64,000 nucleotides of DNA from Clavibacter sp. B3I6 (GTDB taxonomy: Bacteria > Actinomycetota > Actinomycetes > Actinomycetales > Microbacteriaceae), in contig NZ_JAUSYL010000001.1 of NCBI RefSeq assembly GCF_030816895.1, forward strand, positions 2,170,001 to 2,234,000, in the 5' to 3' direction. Shown here one piece after another: positions 25,383-33,101 of this stretch (its first letter is position 1; the number at the start of each line of letters is the position of its first letter). The notes beneath the pieces were generated by a model. It did no database searches. It worked only from the letters and a program-made list of their open reading frames with translations, and had not been told where the DNA came from. Made by a program: the position numbers and the translations under genes.

Positions 25383-26462
25383 TCAGCCGGCGTCGGTCCG
25401 CGGGAACGGATCCGCGTACCCCGCCCACGCCGCCGGTCCCGCGGCGAGCTCCGCGCCCGTCAGCACGGCCCGCCCGATCGCGCGGCGCAGCACGGCCGGC
25501 CGCAGCCCCCGGCCGAAGAACGCGATCTCCGTGCCGTGCGGCGCGTCCGCGTGCCACGGGTCGATCCCGGTCGGCTGGAGGGTCAGCATCGACCCGACGC
25601 TCGACCACCCGCCCACCTCGCCGGGCCGCGAGGCGAGCGACACGAAGCCCTTCGAGCGCTGCACCAGGCCGGCACGATCGGGCCGCAGCTCCTCCTCCAC
25701 CGCCCGGGCGAGCCGCTCGGGGTGCAGCGGCCGGGGCTCGCTCACCACGACGGAGCCCACGGGGCCGTCCAGCCGGTCGATGTCGGCGGGCCGGGACGCG
25801 GATCCGGCCGCCGTGATCTCCCGCATCCACCCCGCGGACGCCGCGAGGCCCGGCACGTCGCCCCAGCGCGGCAGCCGCCCCAGCGCGAGCGGGCGGCGCG
25901 CGTCGAGCACGGTCGCCCGCGGCGCGAGCCGGCGCACGAGCGCGAGCAGCGTGCCGCGCGACTCCAGCGGTACGCGGGCCATGCCGGTCAGCACGACGAC
26001 GGTCGCGTACTCCACGAGGTCCGCCAGCGTCTCGGCTTCCTCGAACGCGTCGTCGACGTGGCCGCAGGCGAGGCCGTGCAGCCGGTCGGCGGGCACGACG
26101 GAGACGACGTGGCGGAGCCCGAAGCCGGATCCGACGCCGCCGACCGCGCGCTGCAGCTCGTGCTCCCGCCGCAGCAGGAGGTCGAGCCCCATGCCGGTCG
26201 CGCGCGCGTCCGCGGTCGCGGGGATCCCGACGACGGCCTCCACGCCCGGCCCGCGCGCGGCGAGGTCGTCGAGGAAGCGCGCGATGGGCTCCACCGGATC
26301 GACCTCCTCGGGCGGCAGGACGAGCAGCTGCGACGCGACATCGGCGACGTCCGCGACCGCGTCGCGCAGCACCGTCCGGAGGCCGGATCCCTCCCCCACC
26401 ACGAGGACGACGCCCGACGGCGGCTGCGGGTAGACGGGGAGGGGGACGTCGTGGGCGGGCAT
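25383..26462 (-). CDS. CobW/YciC-like protein with degenerate nucleotide-binding loop
   Basis: A protein of 359 residues. The C-terminal ~100 match the CobW C-terminal domain: GLVQRSKGFVSLASRP, GTEIAFFGRGL. The N-terminal part should be a G3E GTPase domain with G-x-x-x-x-G-K-T and a C-x-C-C metal motif; instead it reads VVLVVGEGSGLRTVLRDA, with no Lys-Thr, and no CxCC. So it is a CobW relative that has lost its Walker A and metal-binding loop. It is divergent from the zinc-free L36 gene and shares its operator, so it is probably induced by zinc starvation. The ATG at 26462 lies 6 bases after a TAGACT -10 (minus strand, 26474-26469), suggesting a leaderless mRNA. Confidence 0.75.
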   Translation of the reverse strand: MPAHDVPLPVYPQPPSGVVLVVGEGSGLRTVLRDAVADVADVASQLLVLPPEEVDPVEPIARFLDDLAARGPGVEAVVGIPATADARATGMGLDLLLRREHELQRAVGGVGSGFGLRHVVSVVPADRLHGLACGHVDDAFEEAETLADLVEYATVVVLTGMARVPLESRGTLLALVRRLAPRATVLDARRPLALGRLPRWGDVPGLAASAGWMREITAAGSASRPADIDRLDGPVGSVVVSEPRPLHPERLARAVEEELRPDRAGLVQRSKGFVSLASRPGEVGGWSSVGSMLTLQPTGIDPWHADAPHGTEIAFFGRGLRPAVLRRAIGRAVLTGAELAAGPAAWAGYADPFPRTDAG

Positions 26463-26475
26463 GGCGGTAGTCTAT

Positions 26476-26490
26476 TGAGAACTGTTCTCA
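26476..26490. promoter_or_regulatory. Candidate Zur operator (7-1-7 palindrome)
   Basis: TGAGAACTGTTCTCA is a perfect 7-1-7 inverted repeat with the Fur/Zur-family layout (compare TGAAAATnATTTTCA types). It lies just upstream of the TAGACT -10 of the CobW-like gene and just downstream of a TAGTCT -10 (26468-26473) reading toward rpmJ, so a bound repressor would block both. CobW-like proteins and Cys-free L36 are the two classic Zur targets. The regulator itself is not in this window. Confidence 0.75.
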
Positions 26491-26503
26491 CGAAAGGACC
26501 ACC

Positions 26504-26626
26504 ATGAAGGTGCGCAACTCGATCAAGGCCCTGAAGAAGCTCCCCGGCGCGCAGGTCGTGCGCCGTCGCGGCCGCGTCTTCGTCATCAACAAGCTCACCC
26601 CGCGCAACAAGGCGCGCCAGGGCTGA
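26504..26626 (+). CDS. rpmJ: Ribosomal protein L36, zinc-free paralogue (type B)
   Basis: A protein of 40 residues: MKVRNSIKALKKLPGAQVVR, then RRGRVFVINKLTPRNKARQG. This is the YkgO-type L36, with no Cys or His where the standard L36 holds zinc through C-x2-C...C-x4-H. Under zinc starvation it replaces the zinc-binding L36 in the 50S subunit, freeing zinc. The SD is GAAAGGA, 6-12 bases before the ATG. The palindrome at 26476-26490 lies in its 5' region. A second, zinc-binding L36 is expected elsewhere in the genome. Confidence 0.93.
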   Translation: MKVRNSIKALKKLPGAQVVRRRGRVFVINKLTPRNKARQG

Positions 26627-26657
26627 CGTCGCCGGCGGGCGCGTCCGGCACCGCCCC

Positions 26658-27860
26658 TCAGAGCGGGAAGCGCAGCCGCAGCAGGTGGGATCCGTCGGGC
26701 CGCTCCTCGGCCGCGAGGCTCCCGCCGAGCAGCTGGGCGCGCTCGCGCAGTCCGGTGAGCCCGTGGCGTCCGCTCGGCAGCTCGAGCAGCGGCAGGGTCG
26801 CGCGTCCGGCCTCGACCTCGACGACCACGTGGCCCGCCTCCAGCCGACCGCTGATCCGCACGGCCGCGCCGGTCGCGTGCTTCCGCGCGTTCGTGAGGCC
26901 CTCCTGCACCGTGCGGTAGACCGCGCGCTGCGCCGCGGCAGGGAGGTCCGCGGGGAGGTCGAGGACCGTCGCGACGCGGATCCCGCTGTCCGCCACGAGC
27001 GCCGGCACGTCCCCGAGCGTCGGCTGCGGTGCCAGCTCGCGCCGCTCCCCGCCCGCCGCCCGGAGCACCTCGACCATGCCGCGCAGCTCCTCGAGGGTCA
27101 CCGTGCTGAGGCCGCGGATGGCGCGCGCCGCGTCCCGGGATCGCCCGTCGGCCGCGCCCACCTGCATCGCGCCGGCCTGCACGGCGATGAGGCTCACCTG
27201 GTGCGACACCACGTCGTGCATCTCGCGCGCGAGCACCGCGCGCTCGCGCGCGAGAGCCACCGCAGCCGCCTGCCGCTGGCCGAGGCTCTGCGCCTCCCGC
27301 AGCTCGCGCAGCTGGGCCGCCGCCGTCCGCCGCTCGCGGAGGAACGCGCCGAGCAGCGCCGGCCCGACCGAGTAGAGGGTCGCGTCGACGAGCGGCTCGA
27401 CGACCGACTGCAGGTCGTCGGGCGGGGACATCGGCAGCAGGTACGCGACGGCGGCCACGCCGCTCGCGGCCCTCACCTGCCAGCGCTGGGTGCGCGAGAG
27501 GCCGAGGTCGAACAGGGCGACCATGAGGGGCACGTAGGCGATGCCGACGGAGAAGGCCGGCAGCGCGGCGAGCAGGCTGAGCCAGGCCCACCGCCGTCGG
27601 AGCAGGAGGCCGAGGCACGCGACGACGCCCGCGACCGCGTCCCACCGCGACTCGGCGGCAGTGATGAACGTGTACGACGCGGCCAGGGCGACGCCCGCCA
27701 CGAGGAGGTCGACGAGGGCGACGCGGATGCGGGCGGCGGTCGTGGGCTGGTCGGCGGCGGCGCGGGGGCCCTCCCGCGCGTCCGCGTGAGGGTCGGCGCC
27801 CGCACCGGTGCCCGCGGGATCCGCCGCGCCGCCCGCTCCCTCGCGCCGGCTCAGCCGCAT
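26658..27860 (-). CDS. Two-component sensor histidine kinase (NarL/DesK-like, HisKA_3)
   Basis: A protein of 400 residues. The N-terminal half holds about four or five membrane segments (for example VDLLVAGVALAASYTFITAA and LLAALPAFSVGIAYVPLMVAL) with no large external domain. The phosphorylated His is in VLAREMHDVVSHQVSLIAVQ. The N-box is EGLTNARKHATG. The G1 box, normally D-x-G-x-G, reads VEVEAGRATLPL and lacks the Asp, while the G2 region HGLTGLRERAQLLGG is normal. It is the last gene of an operon after its response regulator (8-base gap), so they are partners. The stimulus is unknown; intramembrane-sensing kinases often respond to envelope stress. Confidence 0.87.
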   Translation of the reverse strand: MRLSRREGAGGAADPAGTGAGADPHADAREGPRAAADQPTTAARIRVALVDLLVAGVALAASYTFITAAESRWDAVAGVVACLGLLLRRRWAWLSLLAALPAFSVGIAYVPLMVALFDLGLSRTQRWQVRAASGVAAVAYLLPMSPPDDLQSVVEPLVDATLYSVGPALLGAFLRERRTAAAQLRELREAQSLGQRQAAAVALARERAVLAREMHDVVSHQVSLIAVQAGAMQVGAADGRSRDAARAIRGLSTVTLEELRGMVEVLRAAGGERRELAPQPTLGDVPALVADSGIRVATVLDLPADLPAAAQRAVYRTVQEGLTNARKHATGAAVRISGRLEAGHVVVEVEAGRATLPLLELPSGRHGLTGLRERAQLLGGSLAAEERPDGSHLLRLRFPL

Positions 27861-27867
27861 CGCGGGA

Positions 27868-28566
27868 TCACCGGCGGGGCACGAGCCCGGCGCGGTCGGC
27901 CACGACGGCCGCCTCCACGCGCGAGCCGACGCCGAGCGCCTGGACGATCGAGCTGACCGTCTCCTTCACCGTGCCGAGCGTGAGCCCGCACTCGGCGCCG
28001 ATCTCGGCGTTCGACAGCCCGCGCGCGAGCGCCCGCAGCACGGTGACCTCGCGGTCCCCGAGCCGGGCGACGCGCTCCCGCTCGGCGTCGTCCTCGAGGG
28101 ATCGGAAGAGCCGCCCGGGTCGCAGCCCGGGCGCGAGCACGATGCCGCCGGACGCGAGCGTGAGCACGTGGCGGGCGAGCTGCTCCGGATCCGTGTCCTT
28201 GAGCAGGAAGCCGGACGCTCCGCGATGCAGGGCCTCCAGCACCTGGTCGTCGGTGTCGAAGGTCGTGAGCATGGCGACCGCGGGCGGGCGGGGCTCGGCC
28301 ATCAGCTCGGCGAGGATCATGAGGCCGTCGGGCGCGGGCATGCGGATGTCGAGGAGCACGACGTCGGGCGCGTGCTCCCGCACGGTCGCGACGGCGGTGT
28401 CGCTCGACACGGCCGCGCGGACCTCGATGCGCGGGGACACCCCGAGCACCATCGCGATGCCGGAGCGCACGAGCGACTCGTCGTCGACGACGACCACGGT
28501 CACGACGGGCTCGGCCGGAGCGGAGCCGTCGGGGCGGTCGGGGTGCGCGTCGGATCCCGTGCTCAC
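27868..28566 (-). CDS. Two-component response regulator, NarL/LuxR type
   Basis: A protein of 232 residues. Receiver domain: acidic pocket VVVDDESLVRSG, phospho-acceptor Asp in VVLLDIRMPAPDG, Thr in LTTFDTDD, Lys in FLLKDTDP. The output domain is a LuxR helix-turn-helix: LGDREVTVLRALARGLSNAE and LTLGTVKETVSSIVQALG. The GTG start at 28566 overlaps the stop of the upstream membrane gene (GTGA), so the three-gene operon is translationally linked. Confidence 0.92.
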   Translation of the reverse strand: MSTGSDAHPDRPDGSAPAEPVVTVVVVDDESLVRSGIAMVLGVSPRIEVRAAVSSDTAVATVREHAPDVVLLDIRMPAPDGLMILAELMAEPRPPAVAMLTTFDTDDQVLEALHRGASGFLLKDTDPEQLARHVLTLASGGIVLAPGLRPGRLFRSLEDDAERERVARLGDREVTVLRALARGLSNAEIGAECGLTLGTVKETVSSIVQALGVGSRVEAAVVADRAGLVPRR

Positions 28567-30851
28567 GCGTCCCGCCTCCCGCTGCCGGATCCGCCGTCGG
28601 CGCCGGTCGCGCCGCCGCGGTCCCCCGCTTGGCCGAGGCTAGCGCCCCGCTCCGCGCGCCTCGCCGTGCACGCCGTGCGCCGGACCTCCCGGGCGTGCGC
28701 CCGCGCCGCCCGGAGCGCGCCGGCCAGCTGGCGGATCCGCAGCGTCGGCACGTAGGCGGCCGTGAGCGCGCGGCCGATCGGGGCGAGGTCGGCCGCGGTC
28801 GGGCAGGCGAGCCAGAGCGTCTCGTAGCGCGGGTCGAACTTGGCCTTGAAGCGCAGCAGCGAGGTGAATCCGTACGACGGCTCGAGCACGCGGCCGGTCG
28901 CCGCGAGCAGGCGCGCAACGACGCGGTCGACGGCCGCGCGCGGCCGGGCCGTGCCGACGCCGGCGAGCGGCGTGCCCGACAGGCTCAGCGTCTCGAGCCC
29001 CTCCTCCTGGAACGCGCGGGCGGCGGTCGCGATGAGGAACTCCATCACGCCGGGCATCGGCTCGACGCCGCGGCGCATCACGTCGAGGGTGCGGCCGACG
29101 AGCTCCCCGTCGTGGAAGACGGGGAGCCAGCTCGTGACGCCGTGCACGCGGCCGGCGGCGTCGACGGCGAGGAGCATCCGCACCTCCGGGTCGTCGAGCT
29201 CGCGCAGCCCGCCGAGGGTGAAGCCCATCTCGGGGAGCGCCTTGGCGTCGGCCCAGTCGCCGCTCAGCGCGTCGACGGCGCGGCGGAGGTCGTCGGGCAG
29301 GCCGCGGTAGGTGTCCCATCGCGCCTGGACGCCGTCGCGGCCCGCGCGGTTGGTCGCGGTGCGGAGGTCCTGGCGCCGCTTGCCCGAGGTCGAGAAGGAC
29401 GCGAGGTCGATCACGGCCTCCTCGGCCACCGGCGTGACGCTCCAGCCGAGCTCGGCGAACACCGGCAGGTGGCGCGAGTGGATGCTGTAGAAGGCGGGCA
29501 CGAGGCCGCGCGCGGAGCAGTGGCGGGCGAAGGCGCGGATCGTCGCGGGCGCGTCGGCGGCGGAGGCCATCGGGTCGGAGACGGTGAGGGCCACGCCGTG
29601 CGCCGCGCGGTAGGCGACGGCGCCCTGCGCGGACGCGTCGCCGTCGTCGGCCGCGAACCAGTGGCTGCTGCCCGACCACGTGCCCATGAAGCCGAGCGAT
29701 CCGGCGTCGGCGGACCTGAGCTGGGCGAGCACCCGGTCACGGCCGGCCGGGCGCTCCTCGGTCGCGGCGCGCTTGCCGAAGGACCGGCGCCGGGCGACGA
29801 GCACGACGAGGGCCGTCGCGGGCAGGAGCCACGTCGTGAGCACCAGCACGGGCAGCTCGACGTCGCCCCAGGAGTCGAGGGGGAAGGCGAACCAGTCCTC
29901 GGCGAGCGGGATGACCGTGTGGTACCAGGCGAGGAGCCCGGTCACGAGCAGCAGGGCCGTGATCCCGAGCACGAGCCCGAGGCGCCGGCCGCGCAGCAGC
30001 AGCGCGACCGCGACGATCAGGACGCAGAGCACCGCGACCGTGCTGCCGGGATCCAGCAGCGTCCCCATGGCGCCCAGCACGCCGATCGCGTCACCCGAGA
30101 CGGCGGCGATCCACCAGCTGAGGGTCACGGTGCCGAGCAGGGTCGCGGCGACCATGCGCGCGCGGGACGCGGCGGCGTCCTGCCAGGCGGGGCGGGCGGA
30201 CAGCGGCACCAGGATCCGGCCGAGGCCCAGGCCGATGAGGAGCGCGACCCCGCGCGTGAGGTCGACCCCGTGGCCGGCGGCGAGGAGGCCCGCGAGGACC
30301 GCGGCGAGCAGGGCGGCGCGGAGGCCGTCGCGGTGGGAGGGCGCGAGCCCGCGGCTGGCGGCGGCGGCCACCGCGACGAGCACGACCGAGGGCGCCCACA
30401 GGCGGTCGGCCGCGTCGACCTGCGAGTACCAGTCGCCGAGCGCGACGCCCGCGGCGAGGAGGAGGAAGGCCACGGCGACGGGTGCCAGCGACCCGAGGGC
30501 GGCGACGACCGCGGTGCGGAGGACGCCGATCCGGCTCTCCGACCAGGCCAGCACCATGATCGCGAGGGCCACCGAGACGGCGGTCGCCGCCGGGTGGGCC
30601 AGCTCGCCGAGCGCCGCCATGGCGCCGATCCAGGCGCTGCCGGCGGGGACCGCGAGGACCGCGAGCGGGTGGCGGGCGATGGCGCGGCCGAGGATCCGGA
30701 GGGCTCCGGCCGGTGCGGCGGTCGCAGCCGGTGCCGCGGTCCCAGCCGGCTCAGCGGCCGTCGCGTCCCCGTCGCCCGCCGGCGGGACGTCCGCGTGCGC
30801 GGCGGACGGACGGGCAGGGCGGACGGCGGGGGCGAGCGTCGGGTGGGGCAC
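28563..30851 (-). CDS. DUF2156 membrane protein (MprF-like phosphatidylglycerol lysyltransferase domain)
   Basis: A protein of 762 residues. After a 50-residue Ala/Pro-rich start come about ten or more membrane helices (residues ~55-370), then a soluble C-terminal domain of about 330 residues of the DUF2156 / LPG-synthase type: LGFMGTWSGSSHWFAADDG, AYRAAHGVALTVSDPMA, FYSIHSRHLPVFAELGWS, KRRQDLRTATNRAGRDGV and YETLWLACPT. Such domains transfer an amino acid from aminoacyl-tRNA to phosphatidylglycerol, which lowers surface charge and raises resistance to cationic peptides. It heads the operon with the response regulator and kinase, so that system may control lipid aminoacylation. No LysS fusion is seen. 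Amino acid unknown. Confidence 0.83.
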   Translation of the reverse strand: MPHPTLAPAVRPARPSAAHADVPPAGDGDATAAEPAGTAAPAATAAPAGALRILGRAIARHPLAVLAVPAGSAWIGAMAALGELAHPAATAVSVALAIMVLAWSESRIGVLRTAVVAALGSLAPVAVAFLLLAAGVALGDWYSQVDAADRLWAPSVVLVAVAAAASRGLAPSHRDGLRAALLAAVLAGLLAAGHGVDLTRGVALLIGLGLGRILVPLSARPAWQDAAASRARMVAATLLGTVTLSWWIAAVSGDAIGVLGAMGTLLDPGSTVAVLCVLIVAVALLLRGRRLGLVLGITALLLVTGLLAWYHTVIPLAEDWFAFPLDSWGDVELPVLVLTTWLLPATALVVLVARRRSFGKRAATEERPAGRDRVLAQLRSADAGSLGFMGTWSGSSHWFAADDGDASAQGAVAYRAAHGVALTVSDPMASAADAPATIRAFARHCSARGLVPAFYSIHSRHLPVFAELGWSVTPVAEEAVIDLASFSTSGKRRQDLRTATNRAGRDGVQARWDTYRGLPDDLRRAVDALSGDWADAKALPEMGFTLGGLRELDDPEVRMLLAVDAAGRVHGVTSWLPVFHDGELVGRTLDVMRRGVEPMPGVMEFLIATAARAFQEEGLETLSLSGTPLAGVGTARPRAAVDRVVARLLAATGRVLEPSYGFTSLLRFKAKFDPRYETLWLACPTAADLAPIGRALTAAYVPTLRIRQLAGALRAARAHAREVRRTACTARRAERGASLGQAGDRGGATGADGGSGSGRRDA

Positions 30852-31018
30852 GCCCCCAGTGTGCGGAGGGGGCGTGCCCTACCGCGTCCGCCTGGGGATG
30901 CGCGGGGCCCGCCCTTCGGCTGGGCCGTTCCGCCGATCGGCTGACGGCGCTCGCGGGTGGTCCGCGCCGGGCCCGACCGGCGCCGGAGCCGTGCCGGGCT
31001 CGCACCCGGCCCGCGGGA

Positions 31019-31777
31019 TCAGGCCGTCGCGCCCGCCCCGCCCGTGCCGACCGCCGCGCCGGCGCCGGCGCCCGAGAACCGCGTCGACGCGTCCTCGCCC
31101 TGCCGGAGCAGCGGCAGGTGCTCGACGCGGTGCGCGGCCCGGCGCAGCGCATCGCCGGCGGTGCCGAGCGCGGGACGCCAGGAGGCCGGGCCGCGGTGCA
31201 CCAGCAGGTCCACGGCGTCGCGCGCCCGGTCGAGCACCGACAGCGGGATCGCCGCGAGCGCGTTGCCCGGCGGGCGCCGGGACACGACGGGGTGCGCGCG
31301 CGTCGGCGCGGTCCGGCGGACCACCTCCCACGCGATCCCGAGCAGCCGCAGGTCGCGCACGCGCACCTTCTCCTGCAGGCGCGGGAACAGCTCGTCCTCC
31401 TCGTCGCGCACGTCCTCGCCGAGCACCTCCACGAGCCGGTCGAGCAGCGCCGCGCGCCCCGGATCCCCGGACGGCAGCGTCTCCAGCGTGGTGACCAGCT
31501 CGTTGACCTCCTGGTGCTCGCGCTCCACCTCCAGGGTCAGCTCCTGGCCGTCCTCCAGCACCCGCCGCATCACGGGCCACAGCACCGACTCCTCGGCGAA
31601 GGCGTGCGGGAAGACCAGGCGGTAGATGCGCATCAGCACGAGCGCCTCGTGGTCGCCCTCCGCTCCCCGCAGCTCCTCGAGGAGCGCGTCCAGCTTCACG
31701 TGGTCGCTCTTCTGGCGGGCGAGCACGCTGAGCGGCCCCCCGAGCTCCCGGGTGCTCTGCTCGGCGACGGATCTCAT
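31019..31777 (-). CDS. Hemerythrin-like (HHE) domain protein
   Basis: A protein of 252 residues from the ATG at 31777 (GGAGG 8-12 bases upstream favours it over ATG 31783). The HHE four-helix bundle spans about residues 20-130: DHVKLDALLEEL, FPHAFAEESVLWPVM, EREHQEVNELV and DVRDEEDELFPRLQ. In the last helix the family usually has H-V-x-x-E-E-x-x-L-F-P; here the His is Asp, so one iron ligand seems missing. The C-terminal ~100 residues are Arg/Pro-rich and low complexity. It starts 2 bases after the stop of the upstream SDR, so the two are co-transcribed. Possible role in redox or iron stress. Confidence 0.8.
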   Translation of the reverse strand: MRSVAEQSTRELGGPLSVLARQKSDHVKLDALLEELRGAEGDHEALVLMRIYRLVFPHAFAEESVLWPVMRRVLEDGQELTLEVEREHQEVNELVTTLETLPSGDPGRAALLDRLVEVLGEDVRDEEDELFPRLQEKVRVRDLRLLGIAWEVVRRTAPTRAHPVVSRRPPGNALAAIPLSVLDRARDAVDLLVHRGPASWRPALGTAGDALRRAAHRVEHLPLLRQGEDASTRFSGAGAGAAVGTGGAGATA

Positions 31778-31779
31778 GG

Positions 31780-32942
31780 TCATCCCCTCCGGTTCGTCAT
31801 GCGTCCGATGCCGCCCGGCGCGGGTCGCGCGGGCAGGAAGCGCGCCGCCGCGACGGCCGCCGCGACGACGGCGGCACCTCCGGCGAGCGCGCGACGGTGC
31901 TCCTGCACCGCCAGGTAGTAGGAGCGGCGGCGCACCCAGCCCTCGTGGGTGCCCCGCTCGGCCGGGCGCGGGGACGGCTGGTGCAGCCCGCTGTCCCCGG
32001 GCGGCCGCGAGGGCCGGCTGGACCGCTGCGACCAGAGCATGTACCGCTCCATCACCAGGTCGGTCAGCCGCGGCGCGACCGCGCCGGCCACCGCGCCCAG
32101 GTGCGCCTGCACGCCGATGTAGAGGTCGCGGGTCGGGTGCTCGGCCGCCCACAGCGCGGCCTCGGCGACGGCCTCGGGCGGGTAGATCATGCCGCGGTGC
32201 GCGGGCTGGCGCTCGGCATGGCTCTGCGCGTGCTCGTTGTAGGGCGTGTCGATGCGGCCCGGGTGCAGGAGCGTGACGGAGATCGGCAGCCCCTGCGCCT
32301 CGAGGTCCATGCGGAGCGCGTCGGTCCAGCCGTGCACCGCGTGCTTGATGCTCGAGTAGGTCGACTGCAGCGGGGTCGCCCGGTCGCCGAAGACGCTGCC
32401 GACGTTGACGATCGCCCCGCCGTAGCCCTTCCGCCCGCGCATGTGCGCGACCGCGGCGAGCGAGCCGTGCACGACGCCCCAGTAGTCGGTGTCCATCATC
32501 CCGGGCGCATGTCCTCGAGCGGGACGCGGTCGGCGAGGCCGAACACGCTGACGCCGGCGTCGTTGATCCACGTGTCGAAGCGGTGGTGCTCGGCGAGGGC
32601 GGCCGCGGCGATGCGCGCGACGTCCACCGGGTCCCCCACGTCGGCGACCACGGCCGTCGCCCGCCCGCCGTCCGCGACGATCCCCGCCACGACCTCCTCC
32701 AGCGCCTCGCCGTTCCGCGCCGCGAGCACGACCGCGGCCCCGCGGGCCGCCGCCATCCGGGCCGTGACGCGCCCGATCCCGCTGGACGCGCCCGTGATCA
32801 CCACCACCTGGTCCTCGAGCGGCAGCAGCGGGGGGCGCTTCCCCCGTCGCCACAGCGAGGCCAGCGGGGCGCCGACCGGCGACGACGCGCTGTCGCCGTC
32901 GGCGGAGGGGGCTGCGGATGCGGTCACGTCGCTCTCGGTCAT
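31780..32942 (-). pseudogene. SDR-family oxidoreductase gene split by a frameshift
   Basis: The N-terminal half runs from the ATG at 32942 and contains VVVITGASSGIGRV (residues 46-59) and DTWINDAGVSVFGLADRVPLEDM, then stops at 32496. The C-terminal half, in another frame, starts MMDTDYWGVVHGSLAAVAHM and contains VGSVFGDRATPLQSTYSSIK with the Ser and Tyr-x-x-x-Lys of the active site, later a hydrophobic C-terminal segment. One missing base near 32497-32508 would join them into a 387-residue protein of the type fused to a C-terminal membrane tail. As written, no active enzyme is made: cofactor and catalytic parts are on separate frames. A sequencing error is equally possible. Confidence 0.78.
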
Positions 32943-33101
32943 GGCGCCATCCAACGCGCGGCGTGCGCATCCGCCTCGGGGGTTGATCCCGCCCCCGGTC
33001 TGTGGCAGCGGATCGCCCCGCGTGCGTGTCAACCCCCGGGGCGGCGCCCCGGCCGCGGAGTGGGATGGGGGGACACGACAGCCACGAGAACAGGAGCAGC
33101 C

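Noticed and set aside
23315..25816. 833-residue open frame opposite recQ
   Set aside because: Same shadow effect; RecQ motifs are complete on the minus strand.
28629..30944. Very long open frame on the plus strand opposite the DUF2156 gene
   Set aside because: High-GC codon use on one strand leaves long open frames on the other. The translation is Arg/Gly/Ala/Glu-rich with no domain, and the minus-strand protein has clear membrane helices and family motifs.
31780..32942. Programmed frameshifting as the explanation for the split SDR gene
   Set aside because: No slippery heptamer or downstream structure is evident at the junction; a simple indel explains it better. The same holds for 17503 and 63502.
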